From contig OU744447.1 of NCBI GenBank assembly GCA_916610825.1, forward strand, positions 5,091,402 through 5,155,401: a stretch of DNA of 64,000 nucleotides, written 5' to 3'. Shown here in pieces: positions 1 to 10,930 of this stretch. A program made the position numbers and the translations under genes. Origin of the DNA: Haliclystus octoradiatus. Lineage: Eukaryota; Cnidaria; Staurozoa; Stauromedusae; Haliclystidae. Under the pieces are notes generated by a model that made no database searches, had not been told where the DNA came from, and worked only from the letters and a program-made list of their open reading frames with translations. Within the stretch, counting starts at the first letter, position 1, and each line of letters begins with the position of its first letter.

Positions 1-924
1 ACTTGGAAAAGTTTATATCCGAAACCTGAACTTGCAGCCGTAAGTAAACACCTGTCATCGCCTGGCGGGGCAGTTCGTTGTGTTGGTAAGTTTACAACTA
101 AGTTATGTCACGGTTCAACATTTGAGAACTGTGAGATATATGTAATCCGTGGAACGAAAAACAATTTGTTAGGACGAAATGAACTCATTACATTTAATCT
201 AATTAAACGCATTGACAATATTGAAAATAATGTATTTGCATCTTTTGGTAAAATGATTACAACACCAGTAAAAATCACCCTTAAGGATGGTGCTACTCCT
301 TCTTGCGTGACAGCTCCACGTAGAGTACCGTTTCCTATTTTGCCCGAAGTTAAGAAAAAAGAACGTTGGAAAGAAAAACAACATAGAAATACAACACATA
401 GTACAACAGGTGTTGCACCAGCTGTAGCGCTGATGGGACGAAATTTTCAGACGAAATTGCCAGTTCTGCCATCAACTCTCATACCAAAATCACCAGTGGA
501 TAGACAGATGAGGAAAAATGATATTCAACAAAAAGAAAGGTACAAGAAAAATTATGACTCTCGAAATGGAGCACGAGATTTACCGGTATTAAAAGTAAAT
601 GATTACGTACGTACTCGTATTGGGAAGGATAACAAATGGAGTGAAAAAGGGAAAATTATTGCTGCTAATAAGTCAAGAAGATCATACTTAATTAAATTCA
701 ATGGAGCAATATACCGGAGGACTCGGCAACATCTAAAGTTAGTACCAAGTATTACTACTGATGAAGAAGATCATGATCTAGAAGTAGCCGATGATACTAA
801 CGATAATGATGTATTGCAAAATAATGGGAGAAATGGTGATACAAATGGTGATACAAATGGTGATACAGCTACAAGAAAGAGTGGTAAAGTGGTTAGACCA
901 CAAAATAGATTTATTCCAGATTAA
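1..924 (+). pseudogene. Ty3/gypsy retrotransposon pol, internally deleted (protease end fused to integrase end)
   Basis: The frame is open from base 1, so it begins outside the window. The first part reads as the C-terminal half of a retroviral-type aspartic protease (IRGTKNNLLGRNEL near 151-190). The start of the reverse transcriptase linker follows (TPVKITLKDGATPSCVTAPR, about 262-321). At about 350-365 the frame jumps straight into the end of an integrase: a segment with RQMRKNDIQQKERYKKNYDS, then a chromodomain-like tail with VNDYVRTRIGK and YLIKFNGAIYRRTRQHLKLV. The catalytic reverse transcriptase, RNase H and integrase core are absent, so the element cannot move itself. The frame stays open across the junction, so either the deletion was in frame by chance or the copy is young. 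The C-terminus has a small run of NGDT repeats. I am confident of the family and less so of the exact junction. Confidence 0.8.
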
Positions 925-1078
925 TTAGAAAATAAATAACGTTAATTCTTAACAATCAAACAATGATCTCACAGTTTTATCATAATCATAAATAATTACC
1001 AAGGACTTTAATAAGGAACTTTAATCATCAATAAATAGAATCTTACAGTTATTAATTATGTTTTAAGGGAAGGGAGAT

Positions 1079-1480
1079 GTTACGTACAGCTTAACTGTAT
1101 GTAACCTGAGTAAGTGTAACCTGATATGAGCGTGACTGCTATTATCGAATATGTATGTAACCTATGTTTTATTTTTATTCCCCTCGTGGCAACTAAACGA
1201 ACATGTTGTATTGAAGTCTTAATTATATACTATCAATCTATCAGCTTGATTGTGACAACGACTAGCAGAATACAATGGAATCATTTGACGGCAGGTGAAA
1301 GTTTAACAAAAGCATGTTGTGGACAATGTGCCAAGGTAGATGATATTACGTTGCTCGGTGTTATAAAATAGAAATAGAAAATTAATCACTATCGTTCTGA
1401 TGACGTGTAAACGGTAGTAAAATAAAAACAAAAAAAGTAGGATAGATCCTAATTCATCAAATTAAAATTCTCACGATACA
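1079..1480 (+). repeat. Probable 3' LTR of the 1-924 gypsy element
   Basis: A purine-rich tract (aagggaagggag, about 1067-1078) lies just before a sequence starting TGTTACGTAC, the usual layout of a polypurine tract and the 5' edge of a gypsy LTR. An A-rich stretch with AATAAA-type signals lies near 1420-1430. The right edge is a guess, because the partner LTR is outside the window. Confidence 0.5.
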
Positions 1481-2377
1481 TCAGTCAATATCACATATTA
1501 TAATATGATACATCGCCTTATAAAGAGCAATGTATTGACAAGTTCAAATCAGTAACAAAAATTCAGTCAAATTCCAAAAACTATTATTTTCTGCTATGTA
1601 TGTTGTTGTGTAGTATACTTTATCAGAAAATATTGATAGCGGTTCATAGAATTTCTGGCCCATGAATTTGTCCCACGAGCTGCTGACAGCAGCTGTGCCT
1701 AGATTACACCTCACATCATAACTGGTTACTTAGGAACAAAAAAAAAACAGTCATCGCAAAAACAATCTTAAGATGCTTGCCTACATATCTAATGTAAATT
1801 TATGATCAACAACGCAACATTCTATGCATTACGTTAATCATGTTATAGATCATTTTTCAACAATAATAATACTGACAATGCACAATCTGAACGGCAATAT
1901 TCTTGATACCCAACATTAGGCCTACTAACTGTTCTGGAACAGTGATGTGAGAAAATGTGAATATTTCTGCATTTGATAAAAGTTTTATCCAAACAACAAC
2001 AATGAAGTAGGCTAAAGTTTTGATTTTTATAATTTGAACATAATCATATAGATCCCTGTCAAGATCATAATTTTTAAAGAAAAATTTTTCGGGAATATAA
2101 TGGTAGACTGTGTATCAATATATGATAGTGAGGCTTACAGATACACACTGCATATATATCATATCAGATATAACACTTTTCATAACCATTGGAATAAGCT
2201 TTTAAATGAAATTACAGCAGTGTATTATATTCTTCAATAAAATTTGATGGATAAGAAAACTTTTCAAATTTCGGATTATTATTTAGCTGAAAATACTCTA
2301 AAATATAATGGGAAAGCAATTGCAATTCCGATAACTGAAAGCCCCGCACATCACATATGCAACCTTGCATTTAAACC
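1481..2377. other. No recognisable feature
   Basis: AT-rich DNA with many stops in all frames. I see no repeat, exon or RNA gene here. Confidence 0.4.
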
Positions 2378-3180
2378 TGACTTTTTCCTCCAACAGAAAC
2401 CTGTTCATTTTCCACAAGAGGGTTTACACCAAAAAAAACACTAAACATTTTACTTATTTGTCTCTAAATGTAAAACGGCTAGCTCAAATGGCAATCTGCT
2501 TTCGGAATGATGTTTTCAACGTTCAGCGCTTAAACGTTTTTCAACTTTGAGCAACATTTAATCAATATACGGGATCCACGAAAAGATAAGTAAGCCCCTA
2601 AATTCAAACGCTTTTAGTTTTGGATTTTTCTCACTAAAGTTCTCACGAGACTAACACCTCATTACGACTTCGTCCAAGCAGGTTATTGCTGCTAGTTATA
2701 TTTTTAATACTCTTCAACTATGCCGACTATACGTAGACGAAATCATAAAGAGGTGTTAATCGCGTGAGCACCTAAATGAGTAAAATACAAAACTAATATC
2801 TTTAACTTTAGAGCCTTATATCTATTTACCTGGGTATTGCATATTGATCAAATATAGCTCTAAATCTTCAAATGAACATTGAAAACCTCATTTCGAAAGC
2901 AGATTGTCATTTGCTTCAGTCGTTTTCTATTTAGAGACAAATAAGTAAAATGTGTTTAGTGATTTTTCCGGTGTAGACCCTCTTGTTGAAAATAAACAGG
3001 TTCCTGTTGGAGGAAAAAAGGTGAGACACAAAATTATACCAAAATCGTCATTTTGATTGCACTTTTGAAGCAGAAATAAATTGCGCAAAGTAAAAACACA
3101 AGAAGAGCATGTACGAATAGAACATTTTTCTCTATCTAAAGAAGTAATCTCCCAATATCCGGGATATACACTTGAAAAAA
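2378..3180. repeat. Foldback repeat with long imperfect inverted arms
   Basis: About 2378-2690 and about 2715-3030 are reverse complements of one another with moderate divergence. They share a tract encoding a peptide like PLIFHKRVHTGKN and, nearer the centre, an AACACCTC...TTCGTC tract. The predicted loop is only a few tens of bases. The stretch 2870-3175 recurs in direct orientation at about 53930-54255. The peptide in the arms has the F-x-L-x2-H-x3-H-TG spacing of one C2H2 zinc-finger half, but the upstream cysteines are poor, so it is a decayed finger or a chance match. It is non-autonomous, and I cannot place it in a transposon class. Confidence 0.6.
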
Positions 3181-3898
3181 TTTCAGGTATGATGTGCAAA
3201 TTTGGATAACAGCAATTAAAATTATTGACAATTTTGACTAGCAAAGCGGTTTCCACTGTATTCGATCGGAATAAAAATGAAGTTGCTTCGAATTAGTATT
3301 TAGTAGTTCATGGTTACAGTGACCAGGAAAAAAACAGTTTACAAAGATCAATCAATATGTCCTATTTTATTGAATCAAACTGATCGAACATTTAAAGGGA
3401 CATCATTGACCCGCAGTCGCTACAAGCTTAATTTTGATAACCACAAATGTACACAGTTGGGACAGTAGGAATGGATGTTTTTATACAGTTTGTAAGATTG
3501 TATATGATTTTTTGACAAGGAGGTAATATTATTTCCAGACGTAATATTATTTCTATATAAAAAGCTTCAAGAGTTACATTAACTATTCTACTATTATTAA
3601 CTGTGGATTATGGATTAACAAATTGTGAAAGTAATCTTGAAGATTAAATCTTCCTTTTCATAAAGATTAAATATCTCATTTCCATTCATAACAAACATGG
3701 CAAAAATCCGTAAATACAAAGATATAGGCTAACTGTAAAGGTTAGGTCAAATGTTACAGATAAAGAAGGAAAGCCATAATTTCACTAAATCATTGCCAAA
3801 CGTATGTACTACATTGAATCTGGATTGTTATTTCCAAACACATGGATTGTTTTCTGATAATAAAAAGAGAATTTATCAGAATCTTCTTGGTGATAATT
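3181..3898. other. No recognisable feature
   Basis: AT-rich spacer between the foldback repeat and the Penelope-like element. No coding or repeated signal was seen. Confidence 0.4.
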
Positions 3899-4130
3899 TT
3901 GGTACAAAATAACAATTAACACAACTAAATTTGCACAACGTTTCGACTGATTGACTTCAGCCATTCTCAAGTGAATGTTTTTTATTATTAAATAAGATAT
4001 ATTTATACATAAAAATGTTTGCCCCTTGAGGGTAAAGTTACATCATGACAAATATTTACAATTATATGAGATCTATATAAGTGACAACAGTAACTATGGT
4101 AACTAGCCTATAGATATGAAATGCATGCAG

Positions 4131-4688
4131 TTATTTGAAAACTTTGGCCCGGATGGAATCGCCCTGAACGTTTAATGCTGGTTTCAGTTCTTGAATTGCC
4201 AGCATTTCATTCACGAGACAATCGAATTTATTTTTGCACTTTTTTATTATTCTAAAATGTTTTTCAAATTGATCAGTAGATATTCCGTGCTCTTGACGGA
4301 CGTGTGTACCGAGGTTACTTTTGTTATGTTCATCTATGCGTTCATATAAGTGCCGGCATGTATAGCCAACATAGTCTGCTTCGCACAGACCACATTTAAA
4401 ATGATATATGACGCATTGCTGGGTTAACAAATCTGGCTTCTCCTCACGGGTACGCAAGTCATCGTTGAGCTTCTTACTTTTAAAAATAGCATTAAACTTT
4501 ACACTTATTTTACAATTTAAACGGTAAAGTTCTTTTCTTGTTTCATCACATGATTGTTGGTCTTTAAAAGGTAAAACTATACTAACATATTTTAAATTAT
4601 CTGTAGATGGTGAGCTGTATGAACAGTCAGATGGAGTGGCAATGGGATCACCATTGGGACCTTTGTTAGCTAATGTATTTATGTCCAA
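4131..4688 (-). pseudogene. Penelope-like GIY-YIG endonuclease domain, left arm
   Basis: The C-terminal domain of a Penelope-like polyprotein. It has a cysteine pair and core (CGLCEADYVGYTCRHLYERI) in which YVGYT stands for the GIY-YIG signature, a downstream HVRQEHG region, and the end motif KCKNKFDCLVNEMLAIQEL followed by KPALNVQGDSIRAKVF and a stop. The first 26 or so residues of the open frame are antisense to reverse transcriptase and are not part of the domain; the real element sequence starts near KYVSIVLPFKDQQ. The endonuclease nicks target DNA during insertion. The domain itself reads through without stops. Confidence 0.8.
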
Positions 4689-5163
4689 TATTGAAAAATT
4701 TTTATCAGAATCTAATAAATTACCAGAGTTCTACTGGCGCTATGTAGATGACACCTTGGCAATTGTCAACAATAGACAAGAAGCAGAAGACTTATTATCG
4801 ATTCTGAATGCAGCACACTCGTCAATAAACTTCACGATTGAGTTAGAGGAAAATAAAAATCTACCTTTTCTTGGAATCAATATAACCAATACCGGCACAA
4901 AAATATCAACAAGTGTACATCAAAAAACAACAAACAAAGGACTTCTTTTACATTATCAGAGTCATGTAGACCAAAGGTATAAAACCGGTATTTTGAAGAC
5001 AATGCTTCACAGAGCGCATCGTCTTTGTTCCTCTGAAGCTGATTTTAATATTGAATGTAAAGTACTTTTTAACATTTTTAGTAAACTTAAGTATCCGCCC
5101 CGTGTTTTTAATTCTATTTTAAATAAAATGCTAAGTAATGATTTTAATTCTCCAGTTTATTGA
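4594..5163 (+). pseudogene. Penelope-like reverse transcriptase fragment
   Basis: The frame covers the palm and thumb of a Penelope-type reverse transcriptase: QSDGVAMGSPLGPLLANVFM near the start, the catalytic box YWRYVDDTLAIV around 4738-4770, then LPFLGINI and the thumb to LNKMLSNDFNSPVY. The YVDD aspartates are intact. The fingers are missing upstream because the frame runs into the antisense endonuclease at about 4590. The segment after about 4833 is the only single-copy part of the inverted element. Confidence 0.8.
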
Positions 5164-5385
5164 AGAGTATGCTGCATTCAGAATCGATAATAAGTATTCT
5201 GCTTCTTTTCTATTGTTGACAATTGCCAAGGTGTCATCTACATAGCGCCAGTAGAACTCTGGTAATTTATTAGATTCTGATAAAATTTTTTCAATATTGG
5301 ACATAAATACATTAGCTAGCAAAGGTCCCAATGGTGATCCCATTGCCACTCCATCTGACTGTTCATACAGCTCACCATCTACAGA
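5150..5385 (-). pseudogene. Second, shorter copy of the Penelope reverse transcriptase palm (right arm)
   Basis: On the minus strand the motifs MAMGSPLGPLLANVFM and YWRYVDDTLAIV repeat those of 4594-4830 with a few substitutions. The copy stops at about 5154 where the inverted arm ends. It carries no thumb and could not work alone. Confidence 0.75.
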
Positions 5386-5923
5386 TAATTTAAAATATGT
5401 TAGTATAGTTTTACCTTTTAAAGACCAACAATCATGTGATGAAACAAGAAAAGAACTTTACCGTTTAAATTGTAAAATAAGTGTAAAGTTTAATGCTATT
5501 TTTAAAAGTAAGAAGCTCAACGATGACTTGCGTACCCGTGAGGAGAAGCCAGATTTGTTAACCCAACAATGCGTCATATATCATTTTAAATGTGGTCTGT
5601 GCGAAGCAGACTATGTTGGCTATACATGCCGGCACTTATATAAACGCATAGATGAACATAACAAAAGTAACCTTGGTACACACGTCCGTCAAGAGCACGG
5701 AATATCTACTGATCAATTTGAAAAACATTTTAGAATAATAAAAAAGTGCAAAAATAAATTCGATTGTCTCGTGAATGAAATGCTGGCAATTCAAGAACTG
5801 AAACCAACATTAAACGTTCAGGGCGATTCCATCCGGGCCAAAGTTTTCAAATACCTGCATGCATTTCATATCTATAGGCTAGTTACCATAGTTACTGTTG
5901 TCACTGATATAGATCTCATATAA
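5380..5923 (+). pseudogene. Penelope-like GIY-YIG endonuclease domain, right arm
   Basis: Mirror of the left-arm domain, with CGLCEADYVGYTCRHLYKRI and KCKNKFDCLVNEMLAIQELK. The residues match the left arm almost throughout (for example E to K and A to T changes). The usual stop after AKVF is lost, so the frame runs on to 5923. Downstream, the 3' region through 6083 holds CTGAAG and CGAAACG boxes that resemble a degenerate hammerhead core. Confidence 0.8.
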
Positions 5924-6083
5924 TTGTAAATATTTGTCATGATGTATCTTTACCCTCAAGGGGCAAACATTTTTATGTATAAATATATCTTAATTAATAA
6001 TAAAAAACATTCACTTGAGAATGGCTGAAGTCAATCAGTCGAAACGTTGTGCAAATTTAGTTGTGTTGTTATTTTGTACCAAA

Positions 6084-7735
6084 AAAAGAGAATTGTTGTG
6101 AATTTAAAAGGCAGACCATTAATAATTTATGAAAATCAATGTAACCTCATTCGTAAAATCCAGGCTACGAAAAACATCACTTTTTGCCTTTTTATCTGCA
6201 TTATGAGACTTTTAACAATGAGATATTAACAGAATCAACTTTTAGCTCAACGTAGAATTCAGGATATCTGATTTACACGAGAATTTGTAGAAAAAGAGAA
6301 TCCGATTAGTATTCTATAGGCTATGGATACAGAACATTTGCGTTGATCAGACTCGAAACTTAAGAACCCTGAAATGGAATGAAAGGGGGTTAGACGCGTA
6401 AATCTATTTTTACAAAGAAATAGGAGAAACGCAATTTTCAATTTTCGAAATAACTACTTCGAAGTTTAGGAATCCTGCATTACAAACGTAGTACAGTTAA
6501 ATATATACCATGCCTACCTAACTTCAATGGGGTTGCATAGTCATTCCATGAATGTTTTCCAAATTCCAATCCAGCAAATTCCTATAGTTTCTATAGAAAA
6601 ACACAACAAACAAGTTAAGATAATGAACCTATGCAGACAGTAGAATATGAAGATGCAAATCGTAGGAGAATATGTGATTTTTTGAAAAGGACTATAAGTT
6701 TAAAGGCTGAGAACTCTTCAGATAGAACGCATTACAACTAATGATGACAATCAATCAGATATGTTTTGAAAAACATCAGCAACATCAATTAGGGATGGTC
6801 CCAACATCAAGAAGTTCAAATCATACATTCTAGACTAGACATAAAAGACTTGATATAGCATGAACATAATTAAAATAGGCACATAACATAAATATTATAA
6901 AGCTATACAGAAAGATTCAGTATAGCCTCAAATCATTACAGAAAATGTCGAAGCTCATATGATAATCTGCATTGTTGCTGTAAGTGGATCACAAACTGTG
7001 CGTAAGTGCGTCACATCATAACTTCCTCGCTTTTTCCAAGTTGAATAAAGGCATTAAATAAATTTGATTTTGTTTTTAAGCTAACATGTCTAAATAAAAC
7101 GACGGCCAGGATATTCTATGCTTTTTCAGTCTGATTGGGGAACATGGCAGAGTGCAGTAAGTGGGTTACGGCTTATCAACTCATTCTAATCTACTTGACA
7201 TTCTAATCTACTGATCTGTTGAATTATTTTGAATAATAATGTTCCCCATTATCAATTTAAACAACTTGTAACAAAAATGAGGCCAAATGTTAAAATTATT
7301 TAAAAGCCTTGAAAGAAAACACTCTCAGCATTATAAGTGGGTCACGATTGAATTGTCCTAGGCTAGAAACAAAATTGAGCCAAACATAACTTATGAAGCA
7401 TATGATTAATACTGTTTTACTGCCAGATATAAAAGTAAGAAAACTTATAATATATCAAGAATCTCATGATCTTTTGAAAAAAATTCGAAGCTGGGGCAGC
7501 TTGCAAAATAGACATAAATTACTTGCTAATACTGCAGCATATCTCTAATAACGATGTGTTTATTTATCTAGAAGGCCTATTATCCTATGCTTTCGAATCA
7601 AGATGGTTGACTAGCTAGCAATGATATCTTCCAAGTTCAATAATAGAATAGTATAGTATTGCAGCAGTGTCATAGCAGCAACATAAGTCTTGTTGATACA
7701 AAGAAGCAATTAAAAGAAAACAGCAAATAAACTTA
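6084..7735. other. No recognisable feature
   Basis: Long AT-rich stretch without convincing exons or repeats. The short open frames here lack codon structure or known motifs. Confidence 0.4.
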
Positions 7736-8050
7736 CCTATAGCATTTCCAATCCTCATAAAATTGATGAGAGAGAGCACGATGCCGTAAAATATGTATTT
7801 ACCATGATCGCCAAAGCATTTCACCGAATCTTGCATGTTCAGAGCAAGTAGAAAAACAAACCATATTTCGTTTTGAACGGTAAAGTTAAAGAATTCGTTC
7901 CAGTGATGAGTTGTTGTGATATCGCAGTACATCATTTTATTGCTTTCATCGTAGGCTAGACGTTCCTTATGTATCGGGAAAACAAATACTTGTAGTTGAA
8001 TCCAGTTTGTAAAACCATGGTAAACAGTAAAATTCGTAAACAGACTGAGC
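7736..8050 (-). CDS. Candidate exon, hydrophobic, unknown product
   Basis: On the minus strand a frame without stops runs from about 8050 through residues such as HHWNEFFNFTVQNEIWFVFL and on to YIFYGIVLSLINFMRIG. It ends at a strong splice donor (ATAG|GTAAGTTT, near 7735). It would encode one or two membrane-spanning segments. I do not recognise the family, and no partner exon was found. It may be a real exon or chance; the donor and the length of open frame are the only support. Confidence 0.25.
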
Positions 8051-8984
8051 TTTCGATTTCACACATTTTCAAATTGAGGTCTGGATGAAAGGATGCTCGG
8101 GAGTGGCAGTAAAGAAACTTCAGAAGGTGCCGAAAATCGATCAGCCTGCATGCAGACCAAAAATACAATTCAGTGTTCCCTTTATGTCTGCGTGTAGACT
8201 CAATAGGATCATAGCGATTTTTAGACTCTACGAATATTATAAAGTGCGGATATATAAAAAGCTTCCCAATATTTTCCATGTCAGACACATTGTAGAAACT
8301 ATTCCGAATTGGTTCGAATAAATTATTTTGTTAGCTATTGATTTGTTTAGCACATAGCATATAATTGGAACTTCAGCTAAAACATTAGATTTTTTCAACG
8401 GAAATCATATTATCTAGTTCATAGAGGCTAAACTATTACTACCATGAGTAATTTCGCTAAATATTGTTTAAGAAGTTTTGAATTTATTAGCATTATAGAT
8501 TGGAGTTTCAGCACTTTTTGTCAGTTCACGTCGATGAATGTCTATGCATGTAATACATGTTGAGTGATATGTAGTCATCGGCATACCTTGTTTTGATTTG
8601 AGAGACCTTTCAATTTAAAAGGTAAAAAATGGCTTTGAGTCTTTGTCAACAACGCGGAAAGAGTATAGTATATTTCGTATTTTGCAAGCTATATAACTTT
8701 GGTATAAACCAGTCGAGCAATTATAGTCAAACTTAGAATCATGGTAGTTTATTATTTATTTAAATGTCAAACCAGTTTGAGATAAATTCGTGTGCGCTTT
8801 TAGAAGAGCTAGACAGTTTTATTGCCAACTGATAGAAGGTTTTTTAGACTTCGTTGAACTCGACTCTCGATTTGTTATTGAGAAGTGTAATCAAGTGTTC
8901 AATTTAATTAAGAAATATAAAGTGTAATCTAAATATAAGTTAGAGGTTTCACAAAACAGATTGTTTTATCAGTGTTCTCACAAA
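8051..8984. other. No recognisable feature
   Basis: AT-rich; open frames on both strands around 8085-8320 are mutual shadows with no known motif. Confidence 0.35.
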
Positions 8985-9370
8985 TTATATATTAAAATAG
9001 CCTATTTAAAAGTGAAATGTTTATATGTTTAGATTTTAGGAAAAGCGATGAATGGCATCTGGTTCAATAATAAATTAGGGACCTAAAGCTTGTTTAATTT
9101 TTATAGCGTTTGTCACGCTCTATAGATTGCTGATATCATCACCACATGAATATGGCTAGGCTTCTTTGATTTCAAAACCATTTTTTTGCATAGTTATTCT
9201 GGTAATCCAATGTAATTTAGTATTTCGTATTGTTTCAATTATCATAAAACTGATTTAATTCTTAGTTTCACTTGTTCAAACCATTTACACGCAGCTTTTA
9301 AATCAAAAGCGAAATATGTTTTTTCTGGAGATTTCAATTTGAATCTATTCTTCCATTCGGATATTCAGCT
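8985..9370 (-). repeat. Dispersed repeat family R1, reverse copy
   Basis: The reverse complement matches 59040-59345 and 35960-36280. Shared tracts include gtgagaacactga near the left end and cagcaatctatagagcgtg in the middle, with scattered substitutions. The copy is a partial internal piece and borders a BEL/Pao fragment. Confidence 0.7.
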
Positions 9371-10130
9371 TCTCATTGTAATCCCAGTGCTCTTTCCTTT
9401 GGATTATCTTCTGTGTTGATGTCCAAAGTTTGCTGTGCTCTTTTTTCTTTTGGTATCGAGTCCAAAACTTGTTTTCTTTTACTCATCCATTTTGTTAGAT
9501 GGAACCCACCAGTTTTTAGTAATTCTGTTAGCTCTTTAGCCATTTGAATAGCTTCCTCTTCGCTCTGTACTGCAACGAAACAATCATCAATAGAAGTTTT
9601 TCTTTACATAATTTTTAGCTTCTCCGCTGTACTTCGTGTTATCATCAGCAGTTTTCTTGAGTGCATTGGTTGCAATCGAAGGTGAAGAATTTACGCCAAA
9701 TATGTGTACCAGCATTATAAATGCTATTGGAGGTTTATTCGAATCTCCATCTTCCCACCACAGGAACCTGAACGGATAAGTGCTAACTTTTACTACTCTG
9801 ACTTGATCGAACATCGCAATGTCGGCATTTAAAACAATTGGACGAAGTCGGAATCTTGTTAGGACTCCTATCCAATTATTTGTCATGTCTGATAATTGGA
9901 GTATGGATCTGCGTCAAGATACATCTTTATATAGTGCCGCCGCATCAAAGACGATTCTAATTTTGTTCTTGTTGGGATTAATTACTCGGTTATGTGTGAG
10001 GTATCATACCATCTTCTCTTCATTTTGTAGAAATTTTTTATGCAATCTTTTCACAAAATTCATCCAATAAGCATCCGTCAATTACGTCCTTGTAGTTTGA
10101 TAATAACATTGGAACAGCTATTAAAAGTTT
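9371..10130 (-). pseudogene. BEL/Pao retrotransposon reverse transcriptase fragment
   Basis: Minus-strand pieces read in order: NPNKNKIRIVFDAAALYKDV, then after a stop LTRFRLRPIVLNADIAMFDQ, then PFRFLWWEDGD, then MLVHIFGVNSSPS and NALKKTADDN. After a frame change come DDCFVAVQSEEEAIQMAKEL and ELLKTGGFHLTKWMSK. These are typical of BEL/Pao reverse transcriptase (the FxWW box and the long insertion before the catalytic box). The catalytic YVDD has become S-I-D-D. Stops and at least one frameshift make it dead. It joins a gypsy remnant near 10130. Confidence 0.8.
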
Positions 10131-10930
10131 CTTGGGTGACTTGTAAACCATAATTGCGTAAGCATTGTAGGACTAGAGCAAGACACTCGTCATGTTCGGC
10201 TTGAGTTGAGTCATAAATTAAGATATCATTGATGTAGAAGAAACAAGAGATATTTCGTCAGACACAATGGATAAATCGAGTAAAAGTACCTGTGCTGTTG
10301 CGTAGGCCAAATGACATGGCATGTGAAACTAAAGGTGTAATTATGGTATTTGTTTCAATATCAGATGTATAAATTGATATCTAGTCATACGCTTTCGTGA
10401 GATCTAAATTAGTAAATATTTTGGAGCCTTGTAAGTCATTGCTGAATGACTGTATTATATCAGGGAGCTGATATCTACATAGCTTTGTTAGCCGATTGAG
10501 GGCTTGATAGCCCCCAACTGGCCAACATTTGTCTTGCTCGGAACGAGGCACAAGGAGTAGAGGACTAGCACATGGTGAATTAGAAGGTTTGATTATACCT
10601 TCTGTTAACAATTTATCAAATTGGCTTTTAGCAATGGCTAATTTAGAAGGGTGAAGAGGCCGAAGTTGACAAAATACTGGGCCCCCTGAAGTTTCGATTT
10701 TATGCGTAACATTATGATTAGGTGTTTTAGAAAAACTAAAAGGGGTAAACAAAATACTGTTGTCTGATAGCAAATTGGAAATATTTGTAGGAAGATCGAC
10801 AAGTAAAGGTAATTTAATTGACGAAAAGTTAATACGGGAACAAGTTTTCAAATCTGAAGAAAAATTGTACTATTGTCTGTGAGAATAGCTGTTGAACAAT
10901 TTAAGTAATAGGTTGAGTGACCTCTGCAAT
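10131..10930 (-). pseudogene. Ty3/gypsy reverse transcriptase fragment
   Basis: A good frame on the minus strand (10851-10381) contains FSFSKTPNHNVTHKIETSGG, the linker LRPLHPSKLAIAKSQFDKLL with EGIIKPSNSPCASPLLLVPR, and IFTNLDLTKAYD (first catalytic aspartate box). It then hits a stop where YHQI-like sequence is expected. Further on, FGLRNSTGTFTRFI and FFYINDILIYDS are readable: the YxDD box is Y-I-N-D, so one catalytic aspartate is now asparagine (10225-10236). The element is inactive. Confidence 0.8.

Larger units (their letters stand above)
3899..6083. mobile_element. Penelope-like retroelement arranged as a large inverted repeat
   Basis: Arms at about 3899-4832 and about 5154-6083 are near-identical reverse complements. 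They begin and end with ggtacaaaataacaa and its complement. Read left to right the order is: GIY-YIG endonuclease on minus, reverse transcriptase on plus, N-terminal part of reverse transcriptase on minus, GIY-YIG endonuclease on plus. Penelope-like elements encode a reverse transcriptase followed by GIY-YIG on one strand, so this copy is two 3' parts joined head to head around a single reverse transcriptase segment (spacer about 4833-5153). Such inverted partial copies are typical of this class. No intact full-length frame is present. Confidence 0.85.

Noticed and set aside
199..399. Minus-strand frame of 66 residues
   Set aside because: Antisense shadow of the gypsy pol frame.
8085..8321. 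Plus-strand frame of 78 residues opposite a minus-strand frame
   Set aside because: No family motif, no splice sites matched to it, and the two strands shadow each other.
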